This document shows, one piece after another, positions 1 through 11,100 of a stretch of 30,000 nt of DNA. The first letter of the stretch is position 1. Each line of letters begins with the position of its first letter. A program made the translations under genes and the position numbers. The notes under the pieces were generated by a model. It did no database searches and was not told the origin of the DNA. It worked only from the letters and a program-made list of their open reading frames with translations. Source of the DNA: Anaeromyces robustus. Its lineage: Eukaryota; Neocallimastigomycota; Neocallimastigomycetes; Neocallimastigales; Neocallimastigaceae. The DNA is taken from positions 62,501 through 92,500 of the forward strand of contig MCFG01000092.1 of NCBI GenBank assembly GCA_002104895.1. Direction: 5' to 3'.

Positions 1-504
1 AGTTTAAGTTATTAAATGTTTTCTTTTTCTTTTGGCTAATTTAAAATTGTATCTTTATAATAAAAAAAACACAAATTAGCTTAATACGTATTCATTAAAA
101 ATTTATATTATTTCTTTATCTATTTCTTTATTTATTTATTTATTTATAAAATAAAAAAAAAAGAATAATTTAATTATTTTTAATTTATTTTTAATATATA
201 TAATTATTATTAAATATTATTAAATAAATCTTGTTAAATATTCCATTTAATACAATTATTATTTTTTATTTTTTTTTTTTAAAAGAAGAAAACATTTATG
301 GGAAAATTAATTTCTATTTTTTAATTTCTATTCTTTATTTCCTTTTAAAGTTAAAGAAGTAAATGAAGTATAAAGCATATATCTTTTTTAATTATTTATA
401 AAAGAAATTATTTATAATTGTATTAAGGAAAAATATACATAATTGATAAAGCATATAAATAATAATAATAATTATCAATAATGATAAGTAGTAATAGTAA
501 AATA

Positions 505-505
505 A

Positions 506-540
<35 letters not shown>

Positions 541-655
541 ATGAATAAATAAATGAATAAATAAATGAATAATAAATGAATAAATAAATATACATAATTA
601 AGTATATTTAAATAAATAAATAAATAAATAAAAAAATAAATTAATAAATAAATAA
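505..655. repeat. (AAAT)n tetranucleotide array
   Basis: AAAT/TAAA units run from about 505 to 591 with occasional ATGA variants, and resume at about 610-655 after a short break. It is a smaller version of the array at 6692-6979. Simple slippage-type microsatellite. Confidence 0.9.
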
Positions 656-1098
656 TATTATATAATAATTATAATTATTAAATAATAATTTGTATATAAT
701 TATTATTATTATAAAATTTTATTCATATATAATTTTGTCTTTTTTTTTTTAAACACAAAAGAATTTTTTTTCCATTTCATATTTTTTATAAAAGTTTATT
801 AAATAAGTAATAATTAATAATTTATTATTATTTATTATTTATGATTAAATTGTTATATAATATATAATATGTATTATTTAAATAAACCTATTTATTATTA
901 TATATTTGGTTATATTTCTAATTTACAAAACTAATAATATTAAGATAAAACATACAGTTGTTACACTAAATTTTATTTTTATATATTATAAATTATGTTT
1001 ATACGCGGTTAAGTTTAATATATTATGATTAAACTATTTTTATAATTTATCAAAAAAAAAAATTGATGATTTTTCAATGATAAATATATGAAATAAAT

Positions 1099-1156
1099 AA
1101 TATAATTAAAACTTAAAAATATGGTCATGATCATATTATTAAGTTTTAATTATATT
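1099..1156. repeat. 58-bp imperfect palindrome
   Basis: The two 29-nt halves meet at TCA|TGA between 1127 and 1128. Pairing position i with 2255-i gives only two mismatches (1117/1138 and 1124/1131). Weaker pairing continues outward for about ten more bases on each side. The centre GGTCATGATC is unusually G/C-containing for this region. Confidence 0.8.
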
Positions 1157-2011
1157 GTTTATATTATTAAATATTACGAAAAATATATAAATATGTTTCA
1201 ACAGAGGGGACTTTCATTTAATAATAATAATAATCAAATAATAATATATAAAAAATTAAGTTATGAAGGAAACTAATAAAATATATATATAATTTTAACA
1301 AAACAATTATATTAAAATTTTTTAAAATTTTAACACTTATTTGATAATAATTATAATAAAACAAAGATAGAAGTTGAATTATTAATTAAAATTTAAGCAA
1401 TAAATTTTATTTAATTATAGATATTTAGTACTTAATTTTTTTTTTATTTATTAAATTTTATTATTTTTATTATTTTTATTAATACTTAATTATGGTTAAT
1501 TAAAAATTGGTTATAAAATTTTATTAATAAAATATATATACATTTTCCTTTTAATTATTACTTTTATATATTAATTAATATTTCCATATCTAACCTTATG
1601 ATGAAATGTTATGATACATTTTATTTATATTAATTAAAAGTAACTATTTTTTTTTTTTTTTTTCATTTGCATAACTAAATATACAACGGAAAAAAAAAAA
1701 AAGAAAATAATAATTTAAATAAATGAAGGTATTAATAGTAATTAATAATTAATAAAAGTTAATAAAGAATTATTATGATAATTATAATATTATTAATTTT
1801 AATAATGATTATTATAATTATTAAGATCAATATTACAATAATAATATATACTATTATTATTAATAATTAATAAATAATAAAATAAAAAAAAATATCTTAT
1901 GCTTTTTTTTTTTTTTATTTATTTAATTATTAAGTCATTTTAACATATTAAATTTTTAATATGAATATCTATAAACTTTTATAAAATATTTTATATTTAA
2001 TATTAATAGAA

Positions 2012-2100
2012 AACATTTCTATTAAATAGAAATGTTGATTTATTTATTCAATATATTAATGTTGATTTATTTATTCAATATATTAATGTTTATTTATTTA
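2012..2100. repeat. Inverted repeat plus 27-bp tandem repeat
   Basis: A hairpin with 12-bp arms (AACATTTCTATT and its complement, 2012-2036) runs directly into two identical 27-bp units at 2031-2057 and 2058-2084. The unit begins AATGTTGATT and ends CAATATATT. A partial third copy follows from 2085. The right hairpin arm overlaps the first unit. Confidence 0.85.
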
Positions 2101-3245
2101 TTATATTTATTTATTTATTTAATAAATATTTAATATAAATCTTTCCAAAAGAAAGAAGATATAAAATTATGTAAATAATTTTAAATAATTAATATATCTT
2201 GTGTTTATTAATTTTAGTATATATATAAATATATTATAATATATATTAAAGTAAATTAAATATATTTATTATCACTAATAATTTTTATAAAAATAAATTA
2301 TTTAAATTAATATGTTTAATATAATCAATATTAATTTAATAATTAAAGAAATACAATAAGATTTAATAATAACAAATATTAAATAATAAGAATAATATTA
2401 AATAATAATATAAAATAATAATATTATATAATAATTATAATAAATAATAATTAATAATAAATAATATTTAATAATATTGTATAATAATTATTAATTAATA
2501 ACTCTATTATTTAATTATTATAAAAATATATTTAATAAAAAAACATTTTTTGGGTTAGTAATTTTGTATATGTATTTAAATAGAAATAATATAATAATAT
2601 ATACATTATATTTATATATTTATGTTTATTATATTCATTTTATAAAGACATACTATTAGACATGCTAAAAAAATGACATTTTAAATAATAACTATTTTTT
2701 CACCATTTTTTATTAATTAGTTTTTGTTTAATGTCTTAAGAAAAAATTAGTATAATTTTATATTCAGAAATAAAAAATTAATCAATTTATTTTTATCTTT
2801 ATTTTTATTTATTTTTGTCTGTTACATTTGTAAATATAGAATAGAATTAAATAGAATTCAAAAAAAAAAAAAAAAAAAAAAGGATCTATTTACTTTTAAT
2901 TAAAAATTATTTTATAATAATTTTCCACTTTCTAAAAAAGGAATTTTAATAATGTGTTATAGAAATATATAAAAATTTATTTATTTAAAATAATTTATTT
3001 TATAATGGTGTAATAATAAATATATAAATAATTGATATATATTAATATATAAATATTCAATATATATAATATATAACAAATAATATAAATTAATAAATAA
3101 TAAATGTATATAAAGATTTACATATGGGATTTACATGTATAAATATACACATAAATCGAGAATAAATAACAATAAAAAAAGATTATTCCTTGAATTAATC
3201 CTTATGTTTATTATGATTTTAATAAAACAGAAAATTAATTAATAT

Positions 3246-3900
3246 CATTTTAAAGGATAATTAATTAATATACGGCTAAAAGAAATAGAAAATAAAGATA
3301 ATATTATGAGTATAAATTATTATTATATATTTCAATAAAAAAAAACAAAACAAAAAAAAATTGATATATCATAATATTATGATATAATTATTAAAAAAAT
3401 ATTTTGGATTTTTTATATATATACGGCATAAATTTATATAGTTGTATTTCAAATGAATAAAAAAAAAACTAATAGATATATCATAATATTATGATATAAT
3501 AATTAAAATATTCTGGATTTTATATATACGGCAAAGAAATATTGAAATAATAATATTATTATATATGAAATTCTTTATTATTATTATTATTTCAAATAAA
3601 AAAAGATGATCAATATTATAATATTTATTCATAATATAAAATAATTGTACTATATTTTGAATATTTTTATATACGGCAAAAAAAAAGATAGAAAATTAAA
3701 AGAATAATATTATTATATATGAATTTATTTATAAATATTATTATTTTAAATAAAAAAGATGATCGATATAACAATATTTATATAATATAAAATATTGTAC
3801 TATATTTTGAATATTTTCTTATACGGCAAAAAAAAAAAAGATAGAAAAATAAATATAATATTATAATAATTTGTTATTTTGTTTAAAAGGATCAATGTAT
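3246..3900. repeat. Diverged tandem array marked by ATACGGC
   Basis: ATACGGC occurs five times, at 3270, 3421, 3526, 3671 and 3821, spaced 151, 105, 145 and 150 bp. The sequence before each copy is also conserved. Before 3421 and 3526 it contains a 22-bp perfect palindrome (3365-3386 and 3477-3498, centre ATAATATTAT) followed by TGGATTTTATAT. Before 3671 and 3821 it reads GATGATCRATAT, then TTGTACTATATTTTGAATAT. The motif is normally followed by A-rich GATAGAAAA. No coding frame runs through it. Function unknown. Confidence 0.8.
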
Positions 3901-6193
3901 TGAATATAAGGAATGTAATAAAAATGGAAAATTTCAATTGCTCGAAATGTTTATGGATTACATTATTATAATATTTTTATATTTTATCAATAAGTAAATT
4001 ATTATGAGTATGAGTATTATTTTGGTGAATTTTTTTATTAATTATTAATTATTATAATAATAAATGTGATATATATATATTTTTATTATAATATATTTCT
4101 TTATTATTATTATAATTATTATTTTTATTATTATTCATTTATTCATATATATATTTATATATTTATTTTTTTCATTATATTATATAAAAAAATATGAAAC
4201 ATATTTATTTTGTATATGTAACATATTCATATGAATATTAAATTTATAAAAAAAAAAAAACATATTTTAAATATTGTATATAAAAATAGAAATCAAGAGA
4301 ATTAACATAATATTATCCTGAAAATATTTAAACTGCGGCATAATTAAAAGGAAAATATTATTAAAAAATTAATATTATCAAAGATAATAAATTGAAAATC
4401 AAATTTATTAATTAATAAAGTTACTATTAATTAATTAATATAATTTAATATAATTATATAGTGTGATTTTTTTTTTTTTCAGGATATAAATGTGTTCATA
4501 AACTAATTCTTTATATATATACTTAACATTTTTGTAATATTAAATTTTTTACTATTAAATAATGTTAATATTTTTTTTTTGTTATGTCTCATAATAATCT
4601 TTTTTTATATTAGTTATAAAAAAAAAAAAAAAATTAATATATAAATGATATTTAAAACTTTATTAAATAAAAGATTTCTAATACTATGATTTACTTTTTT
4701 ACCCTTAAAATTTTGTTACATGACTTTTTTTTTTATTGATATCATTTGAATAATTGATGATCCACATTTATTTATTATGATCATTCTTTTTTTCTTTTTT
4801 TTCCATTGTTCCCATTTTATCCTTTTTTTTTTCTTTAAATAAATATTTATAATAAATAAACTTAAAAACACATTTTGAAATTAAAAAATCATTCTATTTT
4901 TTTTTTTTTATATTGTTATTTATATATCCTTTATAAATTATATTGTTTTAACTTAAACTTTATTTTATTATAAAACTTATTTTCCTTTTTAATATTTTAT
5001 TTTATTATGAATTTTATTTTATTATGAATTCTATTTTATTATTAATATATTTTTGTTAATAACTTTTTTTTTTTTAATAAAACACTTTATAAATATTTAT
5101 ATAAACATTTAAAAAGTGATATAATTAAAAAGTTCATTTGTTTTTATTAACTATTATTATATAAACATTTATATATAAAAAAAGATTAAATAAATTCAAT
5201 TATACTACGCTATTTGTTCCTAAAGTTTTTATAAATTTCCTATTTTTAATTTAATTTTATATATATAAAAGGTTTAAATTTTATCATTGGTTAAAGTAAT
5301 AATTATAAAAAAAATTTTTTTATTGTCCCTAATGTTTAAATAACTTGGATAAATTATTTATTAATAACATTATTATTTTTTTTGTTAACCTATAATATTT
5401 CACTTAAATTTATCTTTGGTTCATTTCTTTTTATTTAATTTTCTAATATTGTAAGAGAAAAAAATAAATCTAATTATATAATTGGTATATAGGTAAACTT
5501 GAAAGTATTACAAATATAATTTAGTTTTTATTAAAACTTTCTTTTATAATGAATAACGTTTAATTTCTATTATAATTAAATAATTATAATAGAAATTAAA
5601 AGATAAGGAAAATATTTTTTTTTTAGTAGGAACTTTTTTTTTTATATTATTTATTATTATTTTAAGTTTTTAAATTAAATAATAAGTTTTCCGGTATCTT
5701 ATAATTGGTATAATAATTTATTATTCATCAAAGAAGGAAGGAAAAAAAAAAAAAAAACTATATAATTTTACATTACGAAATTTCAAGAATAATATAATTA
5801 TAACCTTTACAAGGAAAAATAACTATTATATGCTATTAAATTATTTATTTTTAATATATAATACAAATATTAACTTTGTCAATACAATAACCAATAATTT
5901 ATAATATTATTTTCATTATTATATATTAATATAAATATAAACTTTCCATAATAATTATATTAATATTTTTAATGTTGTTATAGTTAGGAAAAAAAATAAC
6001 AAATTATTAGTTTTTTTTTTTTTATGTATTTTTTTTTTTTTTTTTTTTTTTATTTCTATATCCATTCTATATTTATTTAATGAATATAGAATACTACAAA
6101 ATTGACATTTTTCTGATACAAAATTGTTCAATTTTTATTAAAAGAATTTTTTTAAAAAAATAAAATCAAATAAATTATTATCTTATATTAGAA
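3901..6193. other. A/T-rich intergenic DNA, no gene seen
   Basis: Low-complexity A/T sequence with many T runs of 8-14 bases between 4550 and 5100, and a very long T tract near 6008-6050. A possible weak relative of the upstream array motif, CTGCGGCATA, lies near 4333. No coding or RNA gene could be supported. Confidence 0.7.
5559..5600. repeat. Perfect inverted repeat, 20-bp arms
   Basis: Positions 5559-5578 (beginning TTTAATTTCTATTATAATT) are exactly complementary to 5581-5600, with a two-base loop. A stable hairpin or cruciform is possible. There is no adjacent gene to suggest a role. Confidence 0.85.
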
Positions 6194-6330
6194 TATATTA
6201 TATTTAATTATTATATATATATAATAATTAAATATAATATACGTAGTAATTAAATATAATATATATTTCAATTATATTCTACATATATTATAATATAATC
6301 TAATATACATTATATACATTTAATATATTT
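6194..6330. repeat. 48-bp perfect palindrome with an adjacent third copy
   Basis: Positions 6194-6241 form a perfect palindrome centred between 6217 and 6218 (arms of 24 bp). The right-hand arm motif TAATTAAATATAATATA recurs as a direct copy just downstream, after the spacer CGTAG, from about 6247. Further short inverted A/T elements continue to about 6330. Confidence 0.85.
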
Positions 6331-6691
6331 TAAATAATTTTAAAGTTTATATTTTGAGTTTTTATTTATTTATATATTTACTTTAATGTTTTAATTATTT
6401 ATTTATATATAAATAAAATAAAATAAAATAGAATAAAAATAAAAGCATTATCGTACAACTTATTTTAATTTATTTTGTACTTCGTAAAAAAAAAAACAAA
6501 AAAAAAAAAAAATTATTAAATATTATTTATAGTTAATTTTTAATATGTAATTCCAAACTTAATATATAAGAAAATCGAATACCAAGAAAATTATTATTTT
6601 TTCTTTTAATTGTTATTTTTTTTTTATTTATAGGAAAATTTAATATATTATTTATATATTATATATTATTAATAGTACTATTAAATAAAAG

Positions 6692-6979
<288 letters not shown>

Positions 6980-9900
6980 TAGAAATAGAAATATTATATA
7001 TATATTATTTATATAAAACTTAAAATGATTAATAAATATTTATATTTGCTCTATTATTAATATTTATAACTCGTTTATTTACTATTTTAAGGCTATTTTT
7101 GTAATAGATAATAATATTATAGTAGTAGTTTATATTTTATTATTATTGTTAAATAATATTATAATTTGATATACTATATTTATCCCATTTTGTATGGTTT
7201 TTTTTAGCTATTAAAGGTAGATGTAAAGTATATTTTTAAAAATTATATATATATTTTTTAAAACATATTCAATATATTTTTTAAAACATGTTCATTATGA
7301 CATAATGAAAATGATAAATTCTATGACTTCTTTTTTATCTAAATAAATTAATTTTTCTCCTTTTTTTTTTTTTTTTTTTTTTTTTCTTCTTTTAATTTAA
7401 TATATTAAAAAGTTAGGAAAAAAAATTAATTTAATTTTATAAAAAATAAAGGATAAAAAAATTTTTTTTTTTACTTAAAAAAAAAATATTAATAATACAT
7501 TTGAAAACTTTAATTGTTAATTATTATATTTATACTTTTAATTTTTTTTTTTAAGAAAATAACTACAAATATTTTTTTTTTTGAAAAATATAGATAGTGA
7601 TGATCATCTTACAATAAGGGTTACATTTTTTTATTATATTATTATTTATTATTTATATTTTTATTTATAAAATATTTGTTTCAAACACATATAGAAAAGT
7701 TTATTATTCATTGTTAATATTTTTTCTAAAAAAATTAAGTAATTAAATTGGGAAAATAACAGTCCAGGGAAAAATTTATTTGAATACAGCTTATTTTTTT
7801 GTATTAATTGATACAATTAATAAGTGCATGCTTTTTTTATATATTATACAAATTTTTTTTTTTAAAAAATATTATCAATTTTTCACAATTTAATTAAAAT
7901 TTATTCCTGATATTGATTAAATTTGGCTTTAAATCAACTTTACAAATATATATTTTTAATAATAAAATTGTAACAAAATAGAAAAATAAACTTTATTATA
8001 TAATAAATTTTTTTTTTATAAATAAATACAAAAAAAAAAATAATCATTTAGTCTTTATTTTTTTTTTTATTTAATTTCTTTTTTATATATATTTATTTAA
8101 TTATTTATCATTAAAGATTCTTTTTGATTATAAATAAAGTTTTTTTGTATAATTTTTTATTTTTGTTACTGTTTTAAATTATTTATTAATTTTTTTTTCA
8201 TTTATTTTGTACTAGTACCAATTTTTATAAATCAATTTATTTTACTATTATCATTTAGAGTTTAAATTATTAAGGTTTCCTATATAATTCTATTAAATAT
8301 ATATTATATATTGGCCTAATTTAAATTTGTTTTTGTGTAATATTAATTAATTATGATTTATATGACATATAGTACATTTTATGACATGCTTATTAATTAT
8401 TATTACTTATTATGGGTATTTATTTATTTATTTTATTTTATTTTATTTACCAATTTTTATTGTCATTATTATTTTTTATTTATATTTTGTATAATGCTAA
8501 AGAAAAAAAAATTATCCAATTATTATTATATAATTATATATTAGGTAAAATATAAAAAAATATTTATTTATTTACATTTATATAATATATTTACATATTT
8601 ATTTTATTTTAATGAAAAAAAAGATATATTGTAAAATTAAAAAAAAAACTAGAATAATGAAAAAGTTATACATTAAATGATGAATATAGAAAAGATTAAT
8701 TATATTGAATAAAGTAATAAAAAGTTATTTAAAAAAAAAGGAAATAAAAGAACAATCCTTTAATCCTTTTTTTTGTTCTATTTCACAAGATAAATAATCA
8801 AAAAATGATAATGAAAAATACAAATATAATTAAAAGAGAATTTATTAAAAATAAGATTACAATATATCATGGTGAATTTATTATTTGATAGGAAAATAAG
8901 GAAAACAAATGTATTTTAATAATAAAAAAAAAAAAAAAACCACTAATAATAAATATATTCTTATATAAATTTTATTATTTATTAGAGTTGAATTTTTTAT
9001 ATAATTTATTATTATTATTATTATAATGATATTTTTTTTTAAGCTATTTTATTTTTTATTTTAGCTTTGTTTTATATATATTAACTCAAAAAAAATTTAT
9101 AAAATATTAGATAACAATAGTAATTACATTTTATTATATTTACATATATTAATATGTTATTTAATATTTCATATATTATATTAATAATAGAAATATTAAA
9201 ATATTTAAAAGTTATATATAGTATTATATAAATTGTGAAATGTAGTACAAAAATGAAAATAGTAATATATTTATAATAATTTATATATAGAACAATTTAA
9301 AGACTATATATAATACAATATAATAGGATAAAAATATTTTTAGAGAAATCTATTATATTATAAATATATTTATAATATGTATCACAAATTAAATTAATAA
9401 AAATGTAATAAATTTTTTAAAAAAATATATTATTTTAATCCATTATTACTATTTTTATTAGATATCATTTAAGGATGATTATTTTTTAATTAAATATAAT
9501 ATATTAATATATTAAATCTTTTTTTTTTCAATATAAATAATGATTAAAGAAAGTTAATTATTAGGAATTAAATTGTTTAATATATTTTATAATTTATTTT
9601 ATAATATATAAAATTTTATTATGCACATATTTTAATATACTTTTAATATATGCAATATATTATTTTAAACTATTTTTAATATTTAAATATATAAGAAAAT
9701 TTTTTTTATATATTTCACTAATATAATTACTAATATAATATTAATATATTATAATAACTTATTGTATATAATTTTTTAAAACAAACATATATATATAAAA
9801 GTATATAAAAGAGAAATTTATAATAATTAATTATTATTTTTAATCTTTTAGTTTATATTATTTAATAATTTATAATATATAATTCATTTTATAATAAATA

Positions 9901-10160
9901 AAATTCTTTTATTATTTTAAATTTAATCTGATACAAATTAACTTATTATTATTTATTAATATTGAAATATATATTAAAATCAATTGCAATATATCGAATA
10001 TATATTAATTTATTGCAAATTAAATAAATTTATGAAAAATATATTAAAATATTGATTTTTATAATTATTAATATTTAATATCACATATTGTTTTATTTAT
10101 TATATATTTACCATTTTCATTTTTTCTAATTTTAAAAATTTTCATATATAATATTTTGAA
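6980..10160. other. A/T-rich intergenic DNA, no gene seen
   Basis: Low-complexity sequence with a T tract at about 7361-7385 and many shorter A and T runs. A 63-codon frame at 8353-8544 encodes only Tyr, Phe, Ile and Leu-rich low-complexity residues and looks like a chance product of the base composition. No tRNA boxes or splice-bounded exons were recognised. Confidence 0.7.
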
Positions 10161-10220
10161 TTTTCTTTTTTTTTTTTTCTTTTTTTTTTTTTTCTCTTTT
10201 TTTTTCTCTTTTTTTTTCTC
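10161..10220. promoter_or_regulatory. 60-bp polypyrimidine tract
   Basis: An unbroken run of T and C from 10161 to 10220, with CTCT blocks at roughly 10-bp spacing towards its end. It is followed by an A tract near 10290-10317. It lies about 0.9 kb upstream of the SAP-domain gene start. Such tracts can exclude nucleosomes, so a promoter role is possible, but nothing in the sequence proves it. Confidence 0.35.
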
Positions 10221-10663
10221 AAATAAAACTATTTTTTTTTCTTATTAATAAACAAAGAAAATATATATATTATATTTATATAAATATAAAAAATTAAAAA
10301 AAAAAAAAAAAAAAAAAGAAATTTAATTATTTTTGTAAATATTATTTTTCTATAAAATATTTTCTTTGTATTTGTATACAATAAAACTATTAGCAAACCA
10401 AAAAAAAAATATTGTAAATAAATTTAACAAATATTCAACAATATTCATATAAAAAGTTCAATTATAAAGCTTAATTGCCGGTTTAAACGAGTTTTATAAA
10501 TTAGAACTTTTTTTTATTTACAGGAAATATGAAATAACAGAAGAAAATATTTATTAAAAAAAAAATTATTTATGATACTTTAAAAAAAAATTTATATTTA
10601 TTATTAAAAAATATTAAACGCTTCTTTTTTTTTTTTTTAAAAAAAACGAAAACAATTTTTAAA

Positions 10664-10785
10664 AATATATACTATTATATTCGCACAAGTGAATAAAAAA
10701 AAAGGAAAAATTTTTTTTTTTGCTTATTGTAAAATAATTTATTTATTTATTTTAAAATATATTTTCACTTATAATAGTATATATT
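10664..10785. repeat. Interrupted inverted repeat upstream of the SAP gene
   Basis: The 16-nt arm 10664-10679 (AATATATACTATTATA) is exactly complementary to 10770-10785. Inside it, AAGTGA (10687-10692) matches TCACTT (10765-10770), so the stem continues beyond a small bulge containing TTCGCAC. The repeat ends about 315 bp before the start codon. Confidence 0.7.
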
Positions 10786-11100
10786 AGTTTATTAAAATAA
10801 AAAAAAAATATTAAGAATATATTAACTATATAAAAAAAATAAAAATAAAATAAGAAAAAAAAAGAACAAATATATCAAAATAACAATATATAAAAAAACT
10901 AAAAAATAAAAAATAAAAAAGATATTTTAAAAAAGATATAAAAAATATTAATATTATAAAATAAGAAAAAAGAAAATTAAAAATAAAATAATATAAAATA
11001 TAAAATTTTTAAACCTTTAGATATTAAATTATAAATTTAAAAATAAATTAAATTAAATATAAATATTATAAATTATTTAAAATAAAGAACAAAAAACAAA
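10786..11100 (+). promoter_or_regulatory. A-rich leader of the SAP-domain gene
   Basis: About 300 bases dominated by A, with few C or G, run up to the start codon. The context immediately before it is ACAAAAAACAAA-ATG. Shorter A-rich leaders also precede the ATG at 23738 and the candidate gene at 15799. The transcription start cannot be placed by eye. Confidence 0.4.

Larger units (their letters stand above)
1..3245. other. A/T-rich intergenic DNA, no gene seen
   Basis: The stretch is almost pure A and T, with dense stops in all frames, long T and A runs (for example an A run near 2861-2881) and scattered AAT and TTA repeats. I see no splice-bounded coding segment, tRNA B box or G/C-rich island. 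Individual repeats are listed separately. The short minus-strand reading frame at 392-595 is only the translation of an AAAT repeat. Confidence 0.75.

Noticed and set aside
392-595. Minus-strand 67-codon frame
   Set aside because: It is the translation of an (AAAT)n repeat, giving periodic Phe-Ile-Tyr; a composition artefact.
3246-3900. CRISPR-like array
   Set aside because: The repeats are diverged, the spacers are not unique short segments, and the host is clearly eukaryotic.
8353-8544. 63-codon + strand frame rich in Tyr, Phe and Ile
   Set aside because: Low-complexity residues only, no splice context and no recognisable domain; expected by chance in T-rich DNA.
10482-10525. 5' leader intron (GTTTAAACG...TTTACAG) ahead of the SAP gene
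   Set aside because: About 43 nt is shorter than every other intron here, and the donor is not GTA.
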